Source of the DNA: an uncultured Clostridia bacterium
Lineage (GTDB): Bacteria; Bacillota; Clostridia; Oscillospirales; Ruminococcaceae
Assembly: GCA_937893735.1 (NCBI GenBank)
Contig: CALBGD010000408.1
Location: forward strand, 1-5,908
Direction of reading: 5' to 3'
Length of the DNA stretch: 5,908 nucleotides
The notes beneath the pieces were generated by a model that was not told the origin of the DNA, ran no database searches, and saw only the letters and a list, made by a program, of their open reading frames with translations. Of this stretch, positions 1-5,154 are shown piece by piece. Position 1 is the stretch's first letter. Each line of letters starts with the position of its first letter. A program made the position numbers and the translations under genes.

Positions 1-737
1 TTGAGGAGATAGGCATACTGTGGAAGCAGGAAGCGCGGTTCCGGCAGGGCTTTGCTACCTCCGGGAATCTCGTCACGGTGCCGAACATCTTCGCGAAGAT
101 AAGCGGCGTAAAGGACGGCAACATCTCCGCCTACTGGGAGGAGATACGCGGGCGGCTCACCCCGGAGACTATCCTGCGTGTAAAGGAAGCGAAGGACCCT
201 CAGCCCGGAAACCTCGACCTGTCGGCGTATCGGAGCTTCTACCGCAACGGGAAGATAGATACGGAGCGGCTGAAAGCCTCCACGCTGAACCGATGCAGCT
301 ACCTGCCGGATAGAATACAGGATATGTACCTGTTCAAAATGCAGGAGGCGGTTGACAGCGGCTTCCTGAAGCTCTCCGGGGACGAGCTGATGTGCTCGGT
401 GCTTCACTACGGGCTGAACATGGACAAGGAGTTCATGAAAATGCTTCAGGCGTTCGATTTCACGAAGCAGCTTCCGAAGCTGATATGGATAGACCCGGTG
501 GAGCAGACATTCACGCTGGAGGAGTGCGTACAGCTCGTGCTGTGCAACCTCATCGGCTTTGATATCCTGATTTACACCCCGACAGGGTACAAGAACCTTG
601 AAACGTTCGTATCCGCGGACGCATTCGAGGAGCACACCCTGAACGAATTCATGTATAACGTGGAGGTGCCGAAGTTCAAGATACCCTCCGAGACCAGGAA
701 CAGCGGATTTTTCGGCAGGCTGTTCAGGAAAGGATAA
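1..737 (+). CDS. YceG-like protein of the tellurium-resistance 'biosynthetic module', C-terminal part (5' truncated by window edge)
   Basis: The reading frame is open from base 3 (first full codon GAG) to the TAA at 735-737. About 244 C-terminal residues are visible and the true start lies outside the window. The GTG at 78 is internal, because the frame continues upstream of it with family-like sequence. The text is soluble and mixed alpha/beta with no membrane segment; it contains a WIDPVEQTFTLEECVQLVLC stretch, then GFDILIYTPTGY, and ends in a basic GFFGRLFRKG tail. I recognise this as resembling the C-terminal part of B. subtilis YceG (a family described as a putative component of a biosynthetic module in Ter operons, usually a bit over 500 aa). 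The immediately following TelA-family gene is the partner expected in yceG-yceH order, which supports the call. The biochemical function of the family is not established. The stop codon lies inside the downstream gene's Shine-Dalgarno region, so the two genes are probably translationally coupled. Confidence 0.75.
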   Translation, partial: EEIGILWKQEARFRQGFATSGNLVTVPNIFAKISGVKDGNISAYWEEIRGRLTPETILRVKEAKDPQPGNLDLSAYRSFYRNGKIDTERLKASTLNRCSYLPDRIQDMYLFKMQEAVDSGFLKLSGDELMCSVLHYGLNMDKEFMKMLQAFDFTKQLPKLIWIDPVEQTFTLEECVQLVLCNLIGFDILIYTPTGYKNLETFVSADAFEEHTLNEFMYNVEVPKFKIPSETRNSGFFGRLFRKG

Positions 738-742
738 AGATT

Positions 743-1912
743 ATGGGATTACAGTTTACACCCGGCTCACAGATGCAGCCCGCAGCGCAGCCCCAGCAGA
801 CCACCGCGCCGACCCTCGCGAAAACCCCGCAGGAAGCGGCTCTCGACGTGCAGATAGAGGAAGCCAAGAACTTCAACATTCAGGTCAAGACCGAGGAAAT
901 AAAGCAGCAGCTTGCCACCAGCGCTGACATCGACAGGCTTGTCAGCACGATAAACCTGAACGACTCCAACACCATCGTGAAGTTCGGCGCAGAGGCGGCG
1001 GAGGAGATCTCCAAGGCTTCCGATCAGGTGCTGAACTCCATGACGATAGATCAGGTGAACGACACCGGCGTTATGCTGAAAGAGCTCGCCGGCATCATGG
1101 ACAAGTTCGACATCAAGGAGATACAGGACGATAAGCCGGGCTTCTTCGGCAACCTCAAGAAGAAGCTGGAGAAGATAATCGGCAAGTACGAGACCATGGG
1201 CACCGAGGTGGACAAGATCTACGTCCAGCTCAAGAAGTACGAATCCGAGATAGGCGAGGCGAACACAAAGCTTGACAATATGTACGAGGCGAACCTCGGC
1301 TATTATCAGGAGCTTGTGAAGTATATCATGGCTGGCGAGCAGGCTGTAAAGGAGCTCGACCAGTACATCGAGGACTACACGAAAAAGGTAGAAGCGAACC
1401 CGGAGGACGGCACTATCCGCATGGATCTGTCCAACCTCACGCAGATGCGCGAAATACTCGACCAGCGCGTAATGGACCTCAAGGTAGCCGAAAACGTGGC
1501 TATCCAGACGGTCCCCATGCTTAAGACGATGGAGTATTCCAACCTTAATCTGGTGAGAAAGATAAACTCCGCGTTCATCATCACCATGCCTGTGTTCAAG
1601 CAGGCTCTGGCTCAGGCTATCATGCTGAAGCGCCAGAAGATAATCGCTGACTCCATGCAGGCGCTGGACGAAAAGACCAACGAGATGCTGAAGAAGAACG
1701 CGCAGAACACCGTTGCGCAGAGCAAGCAGATAGCGGCGATGGCTTCCGGCTCCTCCATCAAGGTGGAGACCCTTCAGGAGACTTGGACGACTATCGTCAA
1801 CGGTATCGACGAGGTTCAGCAGATACAGGACCAGGCGCGAGAGAAGCGCAAGCAGGACGCCGTTGTTCTCGAGAACATCAAGGCAGACTACAAGAAGCGC
1901 ATGAAGGCGTAA
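743..1912 (+). CDS. Toxic anion resistance protein, TelA/YceH family
   Basis: A complete 389-aa protein, close to the usual 360-400 aa of the TelA (KlaA/YceH) family. Residues 1-35 are a low-complexity Gln/Pro/Ala-rich tail. Residues from about 130 to 330 form the typical long alpha-helical, coiled-coil-rich body: a PGFFGNLKKKLEKIIGKYE segment, a heptad-like region around DKIYVQLKKYESEIGEAN, then MREILDQRVMDLK and the conserved helix around AENVAIQTVPMLKTMEYSN, and LALAQ/LKRQK-like helices. There is no signal peptide or transmembrane segment, so it is probably cytoplasmic. Family members are linked to resistance to tellurite and other toxic anions or to envelope stress; the mechanism is unknown. 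The ATG at 743 is chosen because a strong site, GAAAGGATA (728-736), sits 6 bases upstream and overlaps the upstream stop codon. The gene is last in its operon: a hairpin terminator follows 21 bp after its stop. Confidence 0.9.
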   Translation: MGLQFTPGSQMQPAAQPQQTTAPTLAKTPQEAALDVQIEEAKNFNIQVKTEEIKQQLATSADIDRLVSTINLNDSNTIVKFGAEAAEEISKASDQVLNSMTIDQVNDTGVMLKELAGIMDKFDIKEIQDDKPGFFGNLKKKLEKIIGKYETMGTEVDKIYVQLKKYESEIGEANTKLDNMYEANLGYYQELVKYIMAGEQAVKELDQYIEDYTKKVEANPEDGTIRMDLSNLTQMREILDQRVMDLKVAENVAIQTVPMLKTMEYSNLNLVRKINSAFIITMPVFKQALAQAIMLKRQKIIADSMQALDEKTNEMLKKNAQNTVAQSKQIAAMASGSSIKVETLQETWTTIVNGIDEVQQIQDQAREKRKQDAVVLENIKADYKKRMKA

Positions 1913-1933
1913 TTCCGGACGTAATATACGGCG

Positions 1934-1975
1934 CTCCCCGGCGGAAGGCTCACTGCTTTCTGCCGGGGAGTTTTA
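1934..1975 (+). terminator. Intrinsic terminator of the yceG-telA operon
   Basis: CTCCCCGGC (1934-1942) pairs perfectly with GCCGGGGAG (1962-1970). The stem extends inward through 1943-1946 with 1958-1961 (one G-U pair), giving about 13 bp around an 11-base loop. TTTTAGTTAT follows directly. It lies 21 bp after the TelA stop codon, on the correct strand for Rho-independent termination. The T-run is short, so termination may be partial. Confidence 0.75.
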
Positions 1976-1990
1976 GTTATGTGGAACACG

Positions 1991-2036
1991 TTGAAATCAA
2001 ATCGCAGGGGAGGGCTTGCTCCTCCCGCAATTTCAA
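1991..2036. repeat. Long imperfect inverted repeat between the two convergent units
   Basis: TTGAAAT (1991-1997) pairs with ATTTCAA (2030-2036). Inside an asymmetric internal loop, GC (2004-2005) pairs with GC (2027-2028) and GGGAGG (2008-2013) pairs with CCTCCC (2021-2026), closing a 7-base loop. It is followed on + by ATTTTAC. It could act as a back-up terminator for the TelA unit, or be a dispersed palindromic element of the genome; one window cannot tell which. Confidence 0.5.
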
Positions 2037-2072
2037 ATTTTACATGAGATACAGTCATGGAATAACGCGCGC

Positions 2073-2101
2073 AAAAAAGGGGAGCACTGCTCCCCTTTTT
2101 G
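2073..2101. terminator. Bidirectional terminator between convergent telA and yicC units
   Basis: GGGGAGC (2079-2085) and GCTCCCC (2089-2095) form a perfect stem with loop ACT. It is flanked by AAAAAA (2073-2078) and TTTTT (2096-2100), so both strands show a GC-rich hairpin followed by a U-run. The yicC stop codon is at 2103-2105, so on the - strand this is the terminator of the ynbB-like/yicC operon. On the + strand it is a last stop for readthrough from the TelA gene. Confidence 0.9.
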
Positions 2102-2102
2102 T

Positions 2103-2981
2103 TTACTCAATATTCTGTATCTGCTCGCGTATCTTCTCTATCTCGCTCTTCTGGTCAACCACTATGCGCGTGACCTCGATATCCTGAACCTTGGAGCCGA
2201 TAGTGTTAGTTTCGCGGTTCATCTCCTGCACCAGGAAATCCAGCTTTCTGCCGACCGGCTCGCCGGATTCCAGCATTGTGCGGAACTGCGCGATGTGGCT
2301 GCGCAGGCGCACCGTTTCCTCGTCAACGGCGGTCTTTTCGGAGAATATCCCCGCTTCCATAAGTATGCGGTTTTCGTCTATGTTGGAGCTGCTCAGAACC
2401 TCGCACATCTTGTCGTACAGCCGCTTGCGGTAATCCTCCACAACCTGCGGGGAGCGCGCCTCGACTATCCCGACCCATTCCTCTATTTTCGCAAGGCGGG
2501 ACATAACGTCCTGCTTCATGCGTTCGCCCTCTGCCTCGCGCATGGCGATGAAGTGCTCCAGAGCCTCCTCTGCTGTGGACTTTACGTCCTGCCAGAGCTG
2601 CTCCTCGTCCGTTTCCGTCTTTACCACCGTGAATGCGTCCGGAATACGGAGAACGTTCGACAGCGAAAGGTCGTCAACCAGTCCGAATTCGTCCTTCACG
2701 GAGCGCAGAGCGTCTACATACTCCTTAACTATCTCCTTATTAATGGTTATCTTCTCGTCGGCGGCTTCAACGTTGTTCAGCAGCACGGAGACCTCCACCT
2801 TGCCGCGGTTTATCCTGCCCTGAAGCAGGGATTTCAGCTTCTCCTCGATGTAACCCAGACTGCGGGGCAGGCGCGAGCTGAATTCATAGTACCTGTGGTT
2901 CACGGCGCGTATCTCAACTGTGATGTCCCTGCCGTTAAGCACCTTGTGGCCTCTTCCGAAGCCGGTCATGCTCTTTATCAT
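2103..2981 (-). CDS. yicC: YicC/YloC family endoribonuclease
   Basis: A complete 292-aa protein, matching the family length (about 287-292). The N-terminus MIKSMTGFGRG is the family signature, followed by VEIRAVNHRYYEFSSRLPR and GRINRGKVEVSV (N-terminal YicC domain). The C-terminal domain (formerly DUF1732) ends with the highly conserved block around RKLDFLVQEMNRE, NTIGSKVQDIE and SEIEKIREQIQNIE. The protein is soluble, with a long alpha-helical middle. YicC of E. coli has been described as an endoribonuclease acting on RNA, including small RNAs; this role is carried over by homology. The start is supported by GAAAGGATA five bases before the ATG. It lies 27 bp downstream of the PLP-enzyme gene on the same strand, so it is probably co-transcribed with it, and is followed at once by a terminator. 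The remA-gmk-rpoZ genes often found after this gene in Firmicutes are absent here. Confidence 0.95.
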   Translation of the reverse strand: MIKSMTGFGRGHKVLNGRDITVEIRAVNHRYYEFSSRLPRSLGYIEEKLKSLLQGRINRGKVEVSVLLNNVEAADEKITINKEIVKEYVDALRSVKDEFGLVDDLSLSNVLRIPDAFTVVKTETDEEQLWQDVKSTAEEALEHFIAMREAEGERMKQDVMSRLAKIEEWVGIVEARSPQVVEDYRKRLYDKMCEVLSSSNIDENRILMEAGIFSEKTAVDEETVRLRSHIAQFRTMLESGEPVGRKLDFLVQEMNRETNTIGSKVQDIEVTRIVVDQKSEIEKIREQIQNIE

Positions 2982-3008
2982 TTTCGTATCCTTTCGGTCG
3001 TGTGTCCG

Positions 3009-4268
3009 TTATCCTATCGTGCAGAGCCCCTTGTCAAGCATATGCTGTGCGGCGGTCATTATTCCCGCCTTGCCTGTGGGGAACGTTAGACCTCCCTGTA
3101 ACCACACCGCGTAGGGTTCGCGGAGCGGCGCGTCTGCGGAAAGCTCTATCGAAGCGCCCATCGTGAACGCTCCCGCCGCCATGATGACCTGACTGTCGTA
3201 GCCCGGCATATCCCACGGCTCCGGGGTCGCAAAGCTGTCCACCGGGGAGCCCGCCTGTATTCCCTGACAGAATGCAATGAGCTGCTTTTCGCCGCCGAGC
3301 TTCAGCGCCTCGATGATATCGGTGCGCTTCTCGTCGTACTTCGGGAACGCCTCGTAGCCCATCATTGAGAACAGCGCCGCCGCGAATGTGGCGGTTTTCA
3401 GCGCGGAGCACACGGCTTCCGGCGCGTGGTATATACCGAGGTACATTCCCCGGAGCTGATTGAGGGAAGCTCCGACTTCCTTTCCGGTGCCGGGGGTGGT
3501 CAGCCGGAATGCGCACTGCTCCACAAGGTCAGCCTTTCCGGCGATGTAGCCGCCGGTCTCCGCGATACCGCCGCCGAGGTTCTTGATAAGGCTTCCCACG
3601 ATGAGGTCAGCGCCTACTGCGGTAGGCTCCCTGTCCTCGACAAGTTCGCCGTAGCAGTTATCGGTGAAGATAACGCAGTCCGGATTCACGGAGCGCACCG
3701 CTTCGCATATTTTCCCTATCACCTCAATGGTGAGGGAGGGTCTCAGCGAATACCCCCGGGAGCGCTGAATGTACGCCATGCGGCAGGCTCCGGCTTTCTG
3801 CTTTATGCCGTCGTAGTCCGGGGTGCCGTCCGGCAGGAGGTCCACCTTGTCGAATTTCACACCGAAATCCCGGAGGGAGCCTATGCCCTCGCCGGAGATA
3901 ACGCCCTGCATGGTGTCGTAGGGCTCCCCAGTGACGGAAAGAAGCAGGTCGCCCGGGCGGAGTATCCCGTACAGCGCGGTGGAGATAGCGTGGGTGCCGT
4001 TGACGAAATTGTGGCGCACGAGTGCGTCCTCAGTGCCGAGTATCTGGGCGAAAACCGCGTCCAGCTTGTCGCGTCCGTCGTCGCCGTAGCCGTAGCCGTT
4101 GGTGCCCTTCATGTGGATATCGCTGATTTTATTGTCGATGAACGCCTTAAGTACGCGCTGACCGTTGTATTCTGCCATGCGGTCGAGCTCCGCGAACTGC
4201 GGGCGGCAGAGCTCCATCGCCTTTTCGCTTAATTTCACCAGCTCGGGTGAAAATTCAAAGAATGCCAT
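3009..4268 (-). CDS. Methionine gamma-lyase family PLP-dependent protein ('aluminium resistance', YnbB-type)
   Basis: A complete 419-aa protein, the usual size for the YnbB/Met_gamma_lyase family of fold-type I PLP enzymes. Visible features: a GYGYGDDGRDKLD segment (about 58-70), NFVNGTHAISTALYGILRPGD (88-107, cofactor phosphate-side region), GEPYDTMQGV (114-123), SRGYSLRPSLT (170-180), FTDNCYGE (201-208) with Asp203 as the expected partner of the PLP ring nitrogen, and GSLIKNLGGG (225-234) with Lys229 the expected Schiff-base lysine. The C-terminal region carries LQGGLTFPTGKAGIM. The key residues look intact, so an active cytoplasmic enzyme acting on a sulphur amino acid or a related amino acid is likely, but the substrate is not settled for this family and the aluminium-resistance label is historical. 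The start ATG has GAAAGGATA five bases upstream. It is the first gene of the operon, under a clear promoter at 4323-4351. Confidence 0.92.
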   Translation of the reverse strand: MAFFEFSPELVKLSEKAMELCRPQFAELDRMAEYNGQRVLKAFIDNKISDIHMKGTNGYGYGDDGRDKLDAVFAQILGTEDALVRHNFVNGTHAISTALYGILRPGDLLLSVTGEPYDTMQGVISGEGIGSLRDFGVKFDKVDLLPDGTPDYDGIKQKAGACRMAYIQRSRGYSLRPSLTIEVIGKICEAVRSVNPDCVIFTDNCYGELVEDREPTAVGADLIVGSLIKNLGGGIAETGGYIAGKADLVEQCAFRLTTPGTGKEVGASLNQLRGMYLGIYHAPEAVCSALKTATFAAALFSMMGYEAFPKYDEKRTDIIEALKLGGEKQLIAFCQGIQAGSPVDSFATPEPWDMPGYDSQVIMAAGAFTMGASIELSADAPLREPYAVWLQGGLTFPTGKAGIMTAAQHMLDKGLCTIG

Positions 4269-4322
4269 TTTTGTATCCTTTCACTCCGGAATGCCCGGGA
4301 TCTTATTTGCATATACATATTT

Positions 4323-4351
4323 ATTTTACACAATTTTAGCGTAGTTGTCAA
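4323..4351 (-). promoter_or_regulatory. Sigma-A-type promoter of the PLP enzyme-yicC operon
   Basis: On the - strand, TTGACA (4346-4351, perfect -35) is separated by exactly 17 bases from TAAAAT (4323-4328, 5 of 6 for -10). The expected transcription start is near 4316, giving a leader of about 48 bases that holds the GAAAGGATA ribosome site. No operator or riboswitch-like fold was seen in that short leader. Confidence 0.85.
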
Positions 4352-4382
4352 CCGGTATTTGTTATATTTCAGACAAAGGACA

Positions 4383-4447
4383 CAAAAAAGCGGACCCGCC
4401 CACAATGGTTCTGCATTTGGCGCGTTATATTCCCGCTCAAAAAAGCG
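4383..4447. other. Intergenic stretch with a repeated CAAAAAAGCG motif
   Basis: CAAAAAAGCG occurs at 4383-4392 and again at 4438-4447. Read on the - strand, each copy is CGCTTTTTTG, like the tail of a terminator. AGCGG (4389-4393) can pair with CCGCT (4433-4437), but that is only 5 bp around a long loop, so a second - strand terminator is possible but weak. No ORF or RNA gene is visible between 4352 and 4539. Confidence 0.35.
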
Positions 4448-4477
4448 CTAAAGGGGGAAAAACAAGAGTTTTCCCCC
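4439..4477 (-). terminator. Probable terminator of the small-protein gene
   Basis: GGGGGAAAA (4453-4461) and TTTTCCCCC (4469-4477) form a perfect 9-bp hairpin with a 7-base loop. On the - strand it is followed by TTTAGCGCTTTTTT, an interrupted U-tract. On the + strand no T-run follows. It lies about 60 bp after the stop of the 54-aa gene, on the right strand for ending it. Confidence 0.6.
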
Positions 4478-4539
4478 ACTAAGCAACATAGAGTATTGAT
4501 AGTTCCGGACGGAGCCTCACCGCCGTGAAGCAGTACGGG

Positions 4540-4704
4540 TCAGACCGCCTCCATCAGCGCGCCAAGCAGACGGAACATCTTCGCGGTGCTTTTCCTTTTT
4601 CTGCAATGCTTCCTGCTGAGGGAGTTGACCGCCATGAATGCGAGGCCTCCCGCTATAAGCCCCGCGGCGCTGGATTTGATAAGTGCTTCTGTGCTTCTGG
4701 ACAT
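4540..4704 (-). CDS. Small basic protein with one predicted membrane segment (54 aa), function unknown
   Basis: The frame is open for a long way upstream, but the true start is set by an excellent Shine-Dalgarno site, AAAAAGGAGATG (on the - strand), 5-7 bases before the ATG at 4702-4704. This gives a 54-aa product. Residues 11-29 (SSAAGLIAGGLAFMAVNSL) form a Gly/Ala-rich hydrophobic segment long enough for one membrane span. RKHCRKRKST (31-40) is a strongly basic stop-transfer-like stretch. The last residues, AKMFRLLGALMEAV, would form an amphipathic helix. The layout recalls small YtxH-like membrane proteins common in Clostridia, but I do not recognise a named family and assign no function. 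The gene is divergent from amt and ends at a hairpin terminator. The ribosome site and terminator make a real gene likely. Confidence 0.65.
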   Translation of the reverse strand: MSRSTEALIKSSAAGLIAGGLAFMAVNSLSRKHCRKRKSTAKMFRLLGALMEAV

Positions 4705-4727
4705 AGCAACATCTCCTTTTTGAAAGT

Positions 4728-4820
4728 TTACGCAAGTATTCTGTGCAAAAATCCTGCAAATAACCGAAAATGCCCCGAGGAAAATACTGCTATGGCTCCG
4801 ATCACCGTGGCTTTTTTCAT
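4728..4820 (-). CDS. Possible 30-aa hydrophobic ORF upstream of the small-protein gene
   Basis: The ATG at 4818-4820 opens a 30-codon frame beginning MKKATVIGAIAVFSSG and ending at TAA (4728-4730), 23 bp before the start of the 54-aa gene. The start resembles a signal peptide or membrane segment. No good Shine-Dalgarno site precedes it (only GGAA about 18 bases upstream), so expression is uncertain. The neighbouring frame continues in a similarly hydrophobic way (FLGAFSVICRIFA) into the 54-aa gene, so a one-base shift in the T-run opposite 4781-4784 would join the two. It could therefore be a remnant, a sequencing artefact or chance. Confidence 0.2.
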   Translation of the reverse strand: MKKATVIGAIAVFSSGHFRLFAGFLHRILA

Positions 4821-4962
4821 GCTGGAGCTGAATTTTCCGGGCGGTTTTGGGGCAAAAATATCGGATTTTGTACTGTTTGCATAGTTGGAACTGTGCTGCG
4901 GACGTGATTCTTTGGCAATATGCCAAAATGAAATTTCTGATAAAAAAACTTGCAAATTTCTC
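4821..4962. other. AT-rich divergent intergenic region, no gene seen
   Basis: This stretch separates the small-protein gene(s) from the amt promoter. The only structured elements seen are the palindrome at 4911-4927 and an imperfect direct repeat at 4931-4977. No convincing - strand promoter for the 54-aa gene was found. The best match is TTGTCA (complement of 4964-4969) with an 18-base spacer to TTTTAT, which is weak and would overlap the amt -35 box. Confidence 0.5.
4911..4927. promoter_or_regulatory. Perfect palindrome, candidate operator
   Basis: TTTGGCA (4911-4917), ATA, TGCCAAA (4921-4927): a perfect 7-bp inverted repeat with a 3-base spacer. It sits 35 bp upstream of the amt -35 box in the divergent region. 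Its size suits a dimeric DNA-binding protein. It does not match the TnrA/GlnR box (TGTNA-N7-TNACA), and I cannot name the regulator. Confidence 0.45.
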
Positions 4963-4991
4963 TTGACAAAAAAACTTTTTTGATGTATAAT
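4963..4991 (+). promoter_or_regulatory. Consensus sigma-A promoter of the ammonium transporter gene
   Basis: Perfect TTGACA (4963-4968), a 17-base spacer, and perfect TATAAT (4986-4991). The spacer and upstream DNA are A/T-tract-rich, as in an UP element. The expected start is A4998, so the RNA begins at the foot of the first leader hairpin. With such a strong promoter, control is likely exerted after initiation, by the attenuator that follows. Confidence 0.93.
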
Positions 4992-4996
4992 CAGAC

Positions 4997-5036
4997 CATA
5001 GCAAAGGAGCTATGACGGACTTCAATGGCGAAGCCG
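4997..5036 (+). promoter_or_regulatory. Tandem hexaloop antiterminator, probable ANTAR-protein binding RNA
   Basis: Two adjacent hairpins each carry a six-base loop. P1: CATAGC (4997-5002) pairs with GCTATG (5009-5014), loop AAAGGA (5003-5008). P2: CGG-CTTC (5016-5018, 5020-5023; A5019 bulged) pairs with GAAGCCG (5030-5036), loop AATGGC (5024-5029). Both loops have A at position 1 and G at position 4, the recognition pattern known for ANTAR-domain antiterminators such as EutV and NasR. A single base, A5015, links the hairpins. The 3' arm of P1 lies wholly within the 5' arm of the terminator that follows, so a protein holding P1 and P2 would block termination. The match is structural, made by eye; the regulator itself is not in the window. 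Confidence 0.8.
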
Positions 5037-5062
5037 GTCGGTCATAGCTCCGTTTTGTTATT
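5006..5062 (+). terminator. Leader (attenuator) terminator upstream of amt
   Basis: GGAGCTATGAC (5006-5016) pairs perfectly with GTCATAGCTCC (5041-5051) in an 11-bp stem. The 24-base apical region can still hold most of P2. The stem is followed by GTTTTGTTATT. It lies about 10-50 bases into the amt transcript and about 95 bp before the coding start, so it is a premature terminator rather than the end of a gene. Its 5' arm shares bases 5006-5014 with the loop and 3' arm of P1, making the two folds exclusive. Confidence 0.85.
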
Positions 5063-5154
5063 CAGGCTTATGGTCAGCACGGCGCACAAATCGAAGGCGC
5101 CGGAGCAAATGCCCGCCGGGAAGGGGCAGGGCGAAAGAAAGGGGCGGTTCTTTA

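Noticed and set aside
2016..3089. 357-codon open frame on the + strand
   Set aside because: It lies antisense to yicC, whose family signatures are unmistakable, and crosses the bidirectional terminator. It has no ribosome site and its product matches no recognisable family; it is a shadow of codon bias.
3426..4232. 268-codon open frame on the + strand
   Set aside because: Antisense to the PLP-enzyme gene, which has intact active-site motifs and proper signals; no start signals and no recognisable domains.
4540..5025. 161-aa version of the small membrane protein starting at 5025
   Set aside because: This start lies inside the amt leader and lacks a ribosome site, while the internal ATG at 4702-4704 has a near-perfect one. 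The upstream part has no protein-like conservation that I can recognise.
5012..5047. Short leader-peptide ORF (MTDFNGEAGRS) starting inside the amt leader
   Set aside because: The GGAG before its ATG is only two bases away, too close for normal initiation, and it has no run of regulatory codons. The same bases are fully explained by the P1/P2/terminator structure.
5080..5102. Second hairpin in the amt leader (CGGCGC/GCGCCG)
   Set aside because: Only 6 bp with an 11-base loop and no T-run or overlap with the ribosome site, so no regulatory role can be supported.
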